Assembly (NCBI GenBank): GCA_917880885.1
Contig: OU862908.1
Span: forward strand, 55,201,819-55,265,818
DNA length: 64,000 bases
Source of the DNA: Limnephilus marmoratus
Taxonomy: Eukaryota; Arthropoda; Insecta; Trichoptera; Limnephilidae
Reading direction: 5' to 3'
Shown here: positions 11,278 to 20,612 of the stretch, one piece after another
Layout: each line of letters starts with the position of its first letter
Position numbering within the stretch: position 1 is the first letter of the stretch
Translations under genes and position numbers: made by a program
Notes under the pieces: generated by a model
Seen by the model: the letters and a program-made list of their open reading frames with translations, nothing else
What the model was told of the DNA's origin: nothing
Databases searched by the model: none

Positions 11278-11520
11278 GTATCATTCCGTATTGTGCTTCC
11301 TCCTTCTATAGTCGATGTTTCGGTGAGAGTTACGGTGTCCACCATCAGGGCAGATGAGTAGATTGTGGTGTAGTGTGTGTTTACGTATTGCTTTCGCTTA
11401 CGTTTATCACTCTCCGAAATGTTAGCTCTCTATCAACTCTCCGAAATGTTAGCTAAAGAAGGAGGAAGTGCAGCACAGCATAAAGCCCAAAAAATTGGCA
11501 GTGAAAATCTCAAGTCAAAT
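11278..11520. mobile_element. Penelope-like foldback family 2, degenerate copy
   Basis: The left part (11285-11355) is the reverse complement of the family-2 arm, with a recognisable CCACCATCAGGGCAGAT end. The right part (about 11410-11520) carries the outward arm CTCCGAAATGTTAGCTAAAG AAGGAGG and runs on into AAAATCTCAAG. A duplicated ATCA/CTCTCCGAAATGTTAGCT phrase lies between. The best copy of this family is at 49279-49466. Confidence 0.55.
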
Positions 11521-11529
11521 TTGGTTTTA

Positions 11530-11785
11530 TATGGTACTCTAATTTGTTTCTTGTTCCAGAGTGGTAGTTACTCTCATTACCACCCTGGTGAAATACCACC
11601 ACTCACTATTGAAACGTTGCTTGAAATGGCTTTACCCGTATTTGGTGACCAGTTCTGCCGGTATCAGGTACTTTCCTACCTTCGTCTTCCTTCCTTCCCA
11701 CTACTTTCCGCTTCACAACATACCCCAAGTGGAGATGCCATAATCTTACTGGCTTTAGACGGTTGAGAGCAGTAGGGAGATAGAT
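11530..11785 (+). mobile_element. SINE A body
   Basis: Landmarks in order are TTGTTCCAGAGTGGTAG, ACCACCCTGGTGAAATACCA, ATTGAAACGTTGCTTGAAAT, GGTGACCAGTTCTG, TTCACAACATACCCCAAGTG, GAGATGCCATAATCTTACTG and a final TTTAGACGG. The copy lacks a poly(A) tail and abuts a LINE fragment. Open frames here are antisense or sense readings of the SINE and not genes. Confidence 0.75.
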
Positions 11786-11786
11786 A

Positions 11787-11953
11787 GTTTTCAAACCGTG
11801 TGTAGGCTACTTCAGTTAATCCAATTTGCTGCAGTTTTTTTAGCAGTAATGGATGTGAGACCGTATCAAATGCTTTTGCGAGATCGAGAAAAACAGCAAG
11901 TGGTTTGCGACCAATGTCAAGAATATAGGAAACGATCTTTGTGAGGGTGGCTA
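11787..11953 (-). pseudogene. LINE reverse transcriptase fragment with motif A
   Basis: The minus strand encodes PLAVFLDLAKAFDTVSHPLL, the RT motif A region with the first catalytic aspartate, followed by LKKLQQIGLTEVAYTRFEN. This block comes from the middle of a Jockey/CR1-type RT and no other RT motif is adjacent, so the fragment is truncated on both sides. It is too short to assign to one of the other LINE groups here. Confidence 0.8.
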
Positions 11954-12987
11954 TTTTTCTTTTTAATTTATGGAGTTAGTTTATTTTTGTTTTTAATTTT
12001 GATTTATAAACTTATATGTTTTAATTTATATGGAACACTTGAGTTCTTAACACTTAATCTTTATTATTAATTTTTGTATTTCAAAATTTTTATTTGAATT
12101 TTCATTTTTATTTCTACTTTTCTTTAAAATAAGATCTTTTTTTTCTCTTTAGTTTTATTAAGTATTTCTTAATATTTTTTGGAATGTTAAAATATTAAAT
12201 GTACGACTACCACAACACAGACATTAGCCTAGTGTGGTAGCCAAAAAAAAATATCTGTAAGTAATAAAAAATTTATGAATTTGATTCCAGCCTTTATAGC
12301 GTATGACATATACCGCAGGTATAAGGGGTAAAGATAAAAAAGTGCAAGTTTGGATTGTTCTACACTATTTATTTCTTGTTACAAAACTTAACGTATCTAG
12401 CTAGCTACAAGAAAGAATTTGATTTTAACAAAGGTGACGCGAGTATCCACATGGGAAGCAATTCAAATGACTCATAAAAGATCTAGAAGTTATTGGCATT
12501 AGAAAACAAAAAAAAAAAAAAATTAATAAAATATTGATGGTAAAATTGTTAAGCATTATATCGACGGGTTTCGTAAATACATAATTAACTCGTCATCCGG
12601 GCTTAATTGGTTTCGTTGCAACCTGCTACGCCTATTATGGATTTCGTGTGACATGGTCAAAGCGTTGCATTACTCTAATCTCACGTAGACCACACAATAC
12701 GTGCCTATTTCCTGTTTATTAAATGCGTGTATCAAAACATTGGAATTCGTCGATTTGGTCGTTTTCGTATTATTTTGCATTTCTCATAATTAATTAAGAA
12801 AACTAAGGTAGTTTGTTTCACATGTTTCTGAATAGCAATAAAGACCCATTTTAGTTTTTAATATTACATATTTACAAGAAAATAAACAAAAAACAAGGTC
12901 AGATATAATGTTTATGTAATTCTTTCTGAACCGATTCTAGGTATGTCATGTCATAAGGTTTAATTTTTTTGTTTTTTTTTTTATATT
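11954..12987. other. AT-rich, one small hairpin
   Basis: No gene recognised. Contains the palindrome at 12203-12242. Confidence 0.5.
12203..12242. repeat. Short inverted repeat (hairpin)
   Basis: GACTACCACAACAC and GTGTGGTAGCC can pair around the loop AGACATTAGCCTA. It lies on the 3' side of the LINE fragment at 11787 when read on the minus strand, so it could belong to that LINE's 3' UTR. That link is an inference. Confidence 0.45.
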
Positions 12988-13066
12988 ATCTCAAAAATGA
13001 AGCAGCCCTGAGAAAAAAAATCCCTCAAGACCTGTGTAACATTTCGAGATGCTGTGTTGATGATCT

Positions 13067-13795
13067 GTTTAGAGCAGGGTTTCCCAACCAGTGGTCCGCA
13101 AGAGGGTAGAAGATAATCCGCGATGGTCCGCCGGTCAATAAACGAGCCAGCGCGCGGGCGATCCCTGGTCGAGAAGTCTGAATAAAAAAATTCGGGACAA
13201 TATTCAGTGTATCATTATTGTACCTTGTGGGCAATGGCCATTATGGTTTTCTGTTTCTCCCCACCCCATCCTACCCCGTTCTACCCCCTCCGTTGTGGTA
13301 AATATTCTGCTAGAACCCGTCCCACCCTAACCCATTCCACCCCCTCCGTTGTGGTAAATATTCTACTAGAACCCATTCCACCCTATTCCATTCCGCCCCC
13401 TGCGTTGTGGTAAATATTCTGGTAGAACCCGTCCTACTCCATCCCATTACGCCCCTCCCGTTGTCCTATCCGTCCTTGGTGCCACCCATGCTAACCTACG
13501 CCACTGACCACAAGCAGTAGCTTAGGCGGATAACATGGTGTCACCTCCCCCCCCACGCCCCACCCCCCACCCTTTAAAGTTGACAAAACATAAATTTTAA
13601 CGTAAAAAATTGTTCCGTCCTGGGGGGGGGGGGGGGGGCAAGAGAATTGTGGTCTTGGGGGTGAAACTCGGTCGTGTGGCACCCGGGACGCCGCCCCCCC
13701 CCCCCCCTCGCTACACCACTATGTGGTCCCTGTCAAAAAATTAAACGTACCAGTGGTCTCGGGTCAGAAAAAGGTTGGGAAACACTGGTTTAGAG
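13067..13795. mobile_element. Non-autonomous hAT element with 8-bp TSD
   Basis: The left end CAGGGTTTCCCAACCAGTGG and the right end, read on the other strand, CAGTGTTTCCCAACC form a hAT-type terminal inverted repeat. Perfect 8-bp TSDs GTTTAGAG flank it at 13067-13074 and 13788-13795. The element proper is 713 bp. I see no transposase frame. The interior holds a 62-bp minisatellite, a G17 run at 13622-13638 and a C14 run at 13694-13707, which stand out in AT-rich surroundings. Confidence 0.9.
13262..13460. repeat. 62-bp minisatellite inside the hAT element
   Basis: About three and a half units contain CCCCCTCCGTTGTGGTAAAT followed by ATTCTGCTAGAACCCGTCC. Internal variation is mostly single-base. 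It is unrelated to the minisatellite at 4687. Confidence 0.85.
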
Positions 13796-13987
13796 AAAGG
13801 AAGGGGGTATTTCTGAGAAGGAAAAGGGTATGAGAGGTGGGTAGGAATCTGAGGGTAAATGAGTCCAGGAGTGGCGGACGTATGAATCCATCCCTAGCAC
13901 TGCGGTGATGGGTCTTGCGATTCCGGCTGGAGGGGTCAAACAGTCTCTCCCGATCCGGCCCGCCACGCAGTAGGTGGGCCAAGGCAT

Positions 13988-14395
13988 TTTTTTATGTTGG
14001 CTCCTCTAAGGAGGCCCTGAGGAAAATAATTCCCCTCAGGGCCAATGACATCATTGGAGATGCTGTGTAAAGGGTCGTTTAGGGAAGAAAGGAGAGAAAG
14101 TTCTGAGAACAAAAGGATACCAGTGATGGGTAGGAATCTGAGGGGCAGTGTGTCCAGGAATGACGGACGTATGAATCCATCCCTCCCACTGCGGTACAAG
14201 GCGATGTTCTGAGAGAGTGCGGCTGTAGAAGTCAAAGGGACTCCCCCAACCATTCTCTCCTGATCTGGCCATCCAGGCAACTGGTGGACACACCCATCCA
14301 CCGCCAAGACCCGAACAAATCTCACCCAATGAACCCGGGCACCTTTGCTAAGTCACCAAACGTAACGAACCATGACCTATGGCTGGGTCGTAAGT
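13988..14395 (-). mobile_element. Repeat B copy
   Basis: Reading left to right it shows the reverse complement of the 3' end first: GAGGCCCTGAGGAAAATAAT, CCCCTCAGGGCC, GGAGATGCTGTGTAAAGGGT, GGGTAGGAATCTGAGGGG, TGACGGACGTATGAATCCAT and CACTGCGGTACAAGGCGATG. It then continues to GAACCCGGGCACCTTTGCTA and CGAACCATGACCTATGG. It is nearly full length. Overlapping open frames here are readings of the repeat. Confidence 0.8.
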
Positions 14396-14935
14396 TGTAA
14401 CCCTCAATATGCGAACATTGCGGTGTTGAAAGGTGTGGCTAAGGCACAAAAGTGATGTTGAAAAATATTTCAATAAACGTAGCTTGAGTCATACGAAGCA
14501 GCGATTCGTTTTCAAATGGTTGGAAAGAGCGATGCTGATATTGTCTTCCACTCCGAAATAAAGATTCCAAGTCCCTTTGTATTTTTAACATTATTTTTTT
14601 TCTATTTCAAAGGCCTTTTGTGTATATATTATTGATAAGGAAGCTAATTAGAAGGAAGCCTTTGTATGTACATTTTTACTTTGTTCAGCTAAATTATACT
14701 GCTGTTTGTTTACGCCATCCAATTTGGTGGCGCTACGGACGAGTACAAACCCCGAAGTTAACCGTAACAAACGATATCAGCTTAATCATGCCTTTTTGTG
14801 CTTTACAAAGTACACATTGAGACTAAGCACTACCTAGTGTACCTACACACACCGGATAAATCACGAAACTTAATTCCATACCATTATTCGCATTGAAGTA
14901 GAATTTACTGGAATGGTTTAAACTGAATAGTCCTG
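14396..14935. other. No recognised gene
   Basis: Low-complexity to average sequence; the 66-codon frame at 14620-14820 has no motif. Confidence 0.5.
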
Positions 14936-15030
14936 ACGGCCGGCGTGGTCGAGGGGTAAGGCTAATCACTCGCAATCCGAGAGTCGCGGGGTCGAATCTC
15001 GGCGTGATAAATAAATTTTATTTGATTTTT
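14936..15030 (+). mobile_element. SINE A tRNA-like head
   Basis: The A-box TGGTCGAGGGGTAAGGC and the B-box-like GGTCGAATCTC are spaced as in tRNA-derived SINEs, and the AAATAAATTTTATTTGATT linker follows. The body at 15541-15800 may be the rest of this copy, separated by the elements inserted between them. Confidence 0.75.
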
Positions 15031-15133
15031 ATAAGAAAAACTCTCTTTTTATACTTTTGAAGATTATTCCCATCAATCTAATATATCATTAAAGAAGAAG
15101 ATAATTTATTGTTCTGTTATACGTGGTGGAATT

Positions 15134-15292
15134 ATATTGTATTAAAACTGAACTTAAAACACTTTTTAACTTATTTCCACTTATTTATTTCACTGAAGAT
15201 GTCCATAATAGGATGAAACCGGTACTGGTGAAATAAATAAGTGGAAATAAGTTAAAAAGTGTTTTAATTTCAATTTTAATAAGAAGATAATA
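15134..15292. mobile_element. Foldback element family 3 with hammerhead-like hairpin loop
   Basis: Arms of 40 bp match perfectly (15153-15192 against 15229-15268) and extend to about 58 bp with a few mismatches. The segment between the perfect arms contains CTGAAGA, then a small stem-loop (GTCC..GGAT) and then GAAACCGG. That order is the same as in foldback families 1 and 2. Only the right arm carries the motif in sense; the left arm stops before it. Confidence 0.65.
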
Positions 15293-15435
15293 ATAATAAT
15301 CTTAACTAAAATATGAAAGAGAACAAGATACAGAAAAACAGAAAAATATAATGATCGCAACTGGGACTCGAACCCAGAACCTCTCGGCCATCCGGGACGT
15401 GCGTTTACCAATTCCGCCATAATAGCCAATCTCAT
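15293..15435 (-). mobile_element. tRNA-derived SINE head of a second type (SINE C)
   Basis: On the minus strand, TGGCGGAATTGGTAAACGC (A-box region), GATGGCCGAGAG and GGTTCGAGTCCC (B-box) lie in tRNA-like order within about 75 bp. After the head, an AT-rich tail runs into the foldback at 15134-15292. The match to tRNA structure is better than for SINE A, and a tRNA-Leu or tRNA-Ser-like origin is possible. The downstream sequence and a related remnant at 29870-29925 favour a SINE over a functional tRNA gene. Confidence 0.6.
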
Positions 15436-15540
15436 ATTTCAAATTTTAGCTTCGACTAATTTATTTTCCATATGATAGGCAACTACCCTTTTTATTGGAA
15501 ACAATCATTCTAAGAATTGTTTTGTAACCTTTATGAAAGT

Positions 15541-15800
15541 TTATTTGATTAATTTATGTTATTTCACATTTAAAATTATATATAGTACATTTGCGGCACG
15601 TTCCAGAGTGGAATCAGTATCGCATATCGCCTTGGTGTAAGATCACCACTCAGAATTGAAACGTTGCTTTAAATGGCTTTAGCCGTGTTTGGTGACCAGA
15701 TCTGAATATCCAGGTACTTCCCTACCTTCCTCTTCCGTTTTTCCTTACCCTCCCCACTACCTTCAGCCTCAAAACATACCTTAATTAGGGATTTATAAAA
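15541..15800 (+). mobile_element. SINE A body
   Basis: It starts in the linker (TTATTTGATTAATTTATG) and includes GGCACGTTCCAGAGTGGAA, GCCTTGGTGTAAGATCACCA, AATTGAAACGTTGCTTTAAA, AGCCGTGTTTGGTGACCAGA and CAGCCTCAAAACATACC. It is 3'-truncated at about 15795. Confidence 0.8.
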
Positions 15801-16294
15801 ATAGCTAATGAAATCCAATTTATTCATTTATCTTTTATATGAAAAGATTGATTAGGTAATAGAAGGGATGGGAAGGAACCTTACGTACTTTATCATTACG
15901 TAAATTAATTGAAGTCATGTTTTCTATTTGAGCTGTTATACGCTGGTCTAGATATTGTAACATTTCTGGTTTAATTTTATGAAAATTACCGAGTTGGGTA
16001 TGCAGCTTTCGTACAGAAGGCTAATTAAATATGTATGACAGAATTGTTAATCAAAAATGTTTTGAACCAGTAGCTTTTTTAACGCCTTTCATCTAGCTTA
16101 AATCCCGCGATATCTGGGCACTAAGCCAAAGATCTAAACGATGCTCTGACTGCCTTAAATTAAGATTAAACAACACGATAGAACCTGTAGAACCAGCAAC
16201 CATGTTGGAAATTGTAAGGCACTTTCTGTTGGGTAACATTTACTTGTTATGCTCGTGGTATGTGTGAACACAGTTACCAGACTGGTACATATGG
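15801..16294. other. No recognised gene
   Basis: Nothing identifiable on either strand. Confidence 0.5.
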
Positions 16295-16445
16295 GACCAT
16301 TTCGTTGAGTCATTCGCCATGCGTCATTGATCCCTTCGGCACTGGTGCATAATCAGGAGACACGCCTATCGCGTGTCCAGCATCCATATACGGTGAACAT
16401 TTGCCGAGTTCACCGAGCTCTAAAGTATGTATGATAACATATTAC
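16295..16445 (+). pseudogene. LINE-c-like RT C-terminal fragment
   Basis: The plus strand encodes HASLIPSALVHNQETRLSRV followed by QHPYTVNICRV, matching the ..LASLIPxAPVHxRxTRxS.. block near the end of Jockey-type polyproteins and the corresponding blocks at 33900 and 63430. It is truncated on both sides. Confidence 0.6.
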
Positions 16446-17130
16446 TTTGCATTTACCTAAATGCAACTACCTACTCTCTGCTTTGCTGTTGGTTATTATT
16501 TATTAATAAAATGTTATTGTAATGTATTGAAAAAGCTTCTAAGTGATGCCGTCAGACGGCAGCGAGGAAAGCGCTTCTATCGATGGCTGACAGGGGTACC
16601 CGAGTAGGCGAGTGCCGCCGGGACTGGCTCTGACCCGCCTACGGACCAGATTCAATTTGCCACTAGAATAGACAGGTCATGTGACTTGCAGCATTATTAT
16701 TGTAAATAAGTAAACTCATAATAAACCAGTTTGTAATCAAGAACCTAAAGTTGTTGAGAAGTCCCCCACAGAACTAATAATGTTTGAATGTAAATAATAC
16801 CCAACATTACAATAAGATCCATGTGGGTACATTCCTTCACTTACAAATATAATTTACATACAATGATACGTTAGGCCCTAAAGATTCCTTCAAGGCTAAC
16901 TGTGCGGAATTAACATTCCACAAAATAAAACTTCAAAACGCGTTTTATCTAGAATCGAAGAAGAAAATTCGTGATGATTCTTCCACGTGTTTATATTTCA
17001 TTGGTTAATTGTCGGAACGATTTCATCAAAAGTGTTAAAATTATACTTAGCATGTTTAGCTCACGTTGAAACCATCAATGCACAACAATATTGTAATACC
17101 CTAAAAACTCAAAAGGAGCATTCAAAAGAC
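16446..17130. other. No recognised gene
   Basis: A GC-richer patch at 16540-16680 (around GACCCGCCTACGGACCAGAT) stands out from the surroundings, but I could not tie it to a gene or repeat. Confidence 0.45.
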
Positions 17131-17538
17131 TAGAGAAGTATGCTTGTTTCTCGAAAACGTCCGTCCTCACACAGCCTTTGCCACCAATACGCTCTTGGAC
17201 TCATTTGGTTGGGATGTTTTGAACCACGCCCCGAATTCCCCTGACTTAGCGTCCTAGATTATCATTTTTTCACTTTCCTGAAGGCATACACGAATGAAAT
17301 AGTTTTTCAACCGACGAGCAGGGGCAGAAAGTGGTTCTGAAGTGGGGGAAGGAGCTGGCGGGAGAATTCTTCGAGGAGGACATAAAGAAACTTGTACCAC
17401 GGCTCACCACATGCATTGAACGGGATGACGATTATTTGAAAAAATAGTCAACAATTGTATCAACAATACCCTCTATTTTTTTTTCAAATACACTTTTTTC
17501 AAAAAATCAGTACACATACTTTCTGAACATGCCTGGTA
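17131..17538 (+). mobile_element. 5'-truncated mariner with transposase tail
   Basis: The plus strand encodes the mariner C-terminal third with frame damage. It covers a region around the third catalytic position (PEFP*LSVLDYHFFTFLKAY, stop at the starred position), then REKFFEEDIKKLVPRLTTCI and ERDDDYLKK before a stop. The right TIR GTACACATACTTTCTGAACA ends at about 17535 with TA behind it. The TIR matches that of the mini-element at 145-536, so both belong to one family. The left TIR is missing. Confidence 0.8.
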
Positions 17539-18062
17539 TTTTTGTCAAATTTATAGAAACTAAACCTTGCCAGTAAGGAGGCAGACTATTTTTTTAAGGC
17601 CTGTAGGATAATTTCTTTTTTCTAAGCTTTTTGGGACCAGTTAAATATATTTTAACAAATTGATAAACTAGTAAAGAGGTATTTTTTAATGTAGCTATTA
17701 CTTTGTGGTTATCCATTATAGAAAAATGAAATAATTCAACTTTGTATAAACCACTTATATGATGCGCAAATCCGACCGGTTTCGGAACAAACGTTCCTTC
17801 GTCAGGGAAAGCTTATACTAATTTGACAGTTTCGAACAATGTTTTATTATGGTAGGGGTGGAGCCGTTGCTAGATAATAATGTAGATTGGGTGGGTAGGT
17901 ACCTATTAGTGTAGAGTGGGTGGGTAGGGGAACAAATCCATGATTGGGCTATATGACAATATTTTTTGTTTGTTGATAATAGATTCATAGTAGTTTTGAA
18001 AAAAATACAGGTATAAGTATTCTTCATATTAATCATAAAGGAAAACGTTTAGATAAAAATAC

Positions 18063-18815
18063 AGGGATAACATAGACATATGAATATTAATAGACCTGCC
18101 CTAAGCGATAAAAGCGTATTATTTCCCCCTCCCCATACCGGTTCCATTGGAACCGGCTGGGATCAAGTATGGCTTCGCGTGAATCTAAAAAATGTGATGT
18201 CATCATTCTTCTGCGAGCCAGCGTCGAGCACTCATCGGTGTATTTTACGAAATAACACGGCAAAAATAGTGGCTTGTGTTTTGAAAACGTGTAAAAATAG
18301 AAGTGAAAAAGAGAATAAACCCAATTGTCGTATTACATTCCATAGGAAAGCATTATTTTACTTTATTATAAGCTTATTCAGATCACATAATATGGTCGTT
18401 TTTGTAACACACACTATCACTCGAGACACATGGCGTATGCTTGTGGCTGTTTTGTGGGGTAAGTAAATTATGAAACATTTGTAAAAGTGTCTTAACTAAA
18501 TACGTCAACAAAATATTGGACTATGAAAATAGGCGAACTTTACTTTGCTGTATTTGGAATTTGTAAATTTGTTCATTTCGCGGCGAGCAATTCGCGCTCC
18601 CATGTAAAAAGGTCTATTCATTAAAGAGCACAGTTTACTTTTAAGAACTAAATGGTGATATTATAATGCGAGATGCCCATATACTCTCAGATTGAGTTAT
18701 TGGCGAATCACATATCACCGAATTCATCTTCCCGCTCTGCGCCCCGCCGTAGTTGGTTTCTTCCCCTCACCTTTATGTTCTGGTCTATTAATATTCATAT
18801 GTCTATGAGGGATAA
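18063..18815 (+). mobile_element. P-element-like transposon with 8-bp TSD
   Basis: Terminal inverted repeats of 26 bp begin CATAGACATATGAATATTAA on both strands (18071 and 18807). Perfect 8-bp TSDs AGGGATAA lie at 18063-18070 and 18808-18815. An 8-bp TSD, a CA-start TIR and a THAP-type zinc-finger remnant inside together point to the P superfamily; a hAT would share only the TSD length. At 737 bp it is far shorter than a full P element and retains only a first-exon remnant. A second copy in the opposite orientation lies at 21721-22345. Confidence 0.85.
18245..18458 (+). pseudogene. THAP-domain exon remnant of a P-like transposase
   Basis: The frame reads AKIVACVLKTCKNRSEKENK then ITFHR, the C-x4-C...FHR start of a THAP C2CH DNA-binding domain. 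The expected start position reads ACG where an ATG would be needed. Further on, ITRDTWRMLVAVLWG resembles the RxxW block of THAP domains. A GTAAGT donor at 18459 ends the exon, and the donor context AAATTATGAAACATTTGT is conserved in the copy at 21721. The histidine-rich middle and the second cysteine pair are not clearly intact. In P transposases the THAP domain recognises the subterminal DNA. Confidence 0.7.
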
Positions 18816-19168
18816 GTATTCTTCATATTAATCATAAAGGAAAACGTTTAGATAATTAGAAGCCTTGGAAATTAAAAAAATCCCTTAAAATAATGAATCT
18901 ATTATCAACAAACAAAAAATATTGTCATATAACCCAATCATGGATTTGTTCCCCTACCCACCCACTCTACACTAATACCTACCCACCCAATCTACATTAT
19001 TATCTAGCAACGGCTCCACCCCTACCATAATAAAACATTGTTCGAAACTGTCAAATTAGTATACGCTTTCCCTGACGAAGGAACGTTTGTTCCGAAACCG
19101 GTCGGATTTGCGCATCATATAAGTGGTTTATGCAAAGTTGAATTATTTCATTTTTCTAGTAAAGAGGT

Positions 19169-20424
19169 AGGTATTTAGATACGCTTAAACATTTCTATTT
19201 TTTAACTTTACCTACAAGTTACTGCGTTCATAAATATATTCACCGAAAGAGTCTATCTTAGGTAAACTATTTTTAAGCCAATCGGGTAGCGAATCTATAC
19301 TGATACAAGAAGTTAAACCGGCGAAGATGATATTACACAACTACAAATGTAAACATTATCTTATTATACACACGTAGATCAAAACGCGTTCAGTTGGAAA
19401 ATGAGCTTTAACATTTTTGATACATTCCTTCAAGGGTGGCAGTGATTTATGCGAGGAATTCTAAAATTAAATCGTGTGTCTTCCAAGAAATGGGAACCAT
19501 CAACAATTTTGTATTTTATTCACAGAAATAAAGCCATGTACACAGTGACATAATGTACACAGGGGACGGAAGACGTGTGGGTATAATAAGGGTTTGAATT
19601 AGATTTTCTAATGGCATTCAAAATATTTGTGTGCTTTTCTGTGACGTTTCGAATGAATGAAAATAAATGTCAATGGTAAATCAGTTAACCCTAAGAGAAG
19701 TTTCATTTTGAAAATCTTAGCTGTAATAATTTCATGTTTATCTATATAGACGGATAAGGGTGATTTTTTAAACAAAGTTATTGGGCTACAAGATAAATTT
19801 TGTTTAAAAACTTAATAAAATATGCTTTGGTTAAGGTAAAAGATCCTCTCTTAAAAATTATAATAGCACCCCCTGACGTCCAGATGATGCATTTTTGGTA
19901 TATTCAAAATTCCGAATGTCAAACAAGGCATTTGAATCCTCTTTCCACATGAACTTAGGTATGTCATGCCTTTTTTAGAAAAAAAATTTGGAAAGTTTTC
20001 GCATTTAGAATAAAGCCCTTGTGTCGTATCCCTTTTGAATAGGTATTCCTACATGACACTAAAACAAAATGAACTTTTCTTTAGGCTCAGTACTAATGAG
20101 TATGGAATTTGTTTGATGTTTGCTGTTTTCGTTGCCTGGTAATTTTTCAACAAGCGTGCCTTTATTACTTTTTTCCCTTTGTTCATTTTTGTGTGTGTTA
20201 AATTTACACCCCCATTTATTTTTCTTCGAACATTTCACTCAATGGAATTTATTTCAAGAATTTTTGAAATCTATTGATGTTTTACAAATGTTGTATTAAC
20301 CTAAATAAATGAGTTCATATTTATATTGATTGTTCCTGGACAAAAGAGTGTACAATACAAGGTGTTATTTTTTAGAAGACCGGAAACAACATTTCCGGGT
20401 AAATTATTTATTTTTCTTATTCGG
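19169..20424. other. No recognised gene
   Basis: AT-rich. Nothing identifiable until the LINE-c tail. The overlapping frames at 20326-20554 are partly that tail. Confidence 0.5.
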
Positions 20425-20612
20425 CCTCTGTGTTTCCTCCCTCCTACAATATGGGTATCTTCAAGACGGAGGTTCACTTATTTTTACTTCTTCCTTCTTT
20501 CTTTCCACAAAAAGAAACTCTACAAAAGATGACATAGGCCTAAAGATGATATAGGCCCTGCGGTAAATTATTTTCTTCGGGCCCTCCCGTGTATAGAAGC
20601 TTTTGTGTTTTT
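20425..20612 (+). pseudogene. LINE-c C-terminus and 3' UTR
   Basis: The frame encodes ASVFPPSYNMGIFKTEVHLF, the WNSLPxxVFPxxYNxxxFK end of Jockey-type proteins, then PQKETLQKMT and a stop. Immediately downstream the 3' UTR is the Repeat B terminus: GATGATATAGGCCCTG, a pyrimidine-broken hairpin and GGGCCCTCCCGTGTATAGAA. The LINE and the short Repeat B thus share a 3' end here. The T-rich run after it belongs to the adjacent Repeat B in opposite orientation. Confidence 0.7.

Larger units (their letters stand above)
12988..13987 (-). mobile_element. Repeat B copy interrupted by a hAT element
   Basis: The left piece (12988-13074) has the terminal hairpin and GAGATGCTGTGTTGATGATC. The right piece (13788-13987) continues with the AAAGGAAGGGGG block, GGTATGAGAGGTGGGTAGGA and GTCCAGGAGTGGCGGACGT. 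The two join without loss when one copy of the 8-bp TSD GTTTAGAG is removed. A second copy of Repeat B follows directly at 13988. Confidence 0.8.
18011..18855 (+). repeat. Two-copy 53-bp tandem repeat split by the P-like element
   Basis: The sequence ATAAGTATTCTTCATATTAA and the following TCATAAAGGAAAACGTTTAG occur at 18013-18053 and again at 18813-18853. Removing the P-like element and one TSD leaves two adjacent units beginning AAAAATACAGG. Confidence 0.7.
17668..19168. mobile_element. Penelope-like foldback family 1, large copy, 13-bp TSD
   Basis: TSDs CTAGTAAAGAGGT flank the unit (17668-17680 and 19156-19168). The left arm (17700-17995) and right arm (about 18880-19150) are inverted repeats of nearly 300 bp. 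Each arm contains the outward-reading motif CCCTGACGAAGGAACGTTTG then TTCCGAAACCGGTCGGATT. The left end has an extra cap, TGTAGCTATTACTTTGTGG, absent from the right end. Paired inverted LTR-like repeats with a short one-sided extension and a TSD of this length are features of Penelope-like elements. No RT or GIY-YIG frame remains. A P-like transposon sits inside. Confidence 0.7.

Noticed and set aside
11278..11310. Exon start after TTTTTCAG, joining the candidate exon at 10214
   Set aside because: The sequence after the apparent acceptor is the family-2 foldback arm, so the splice-like signal is coincidental.
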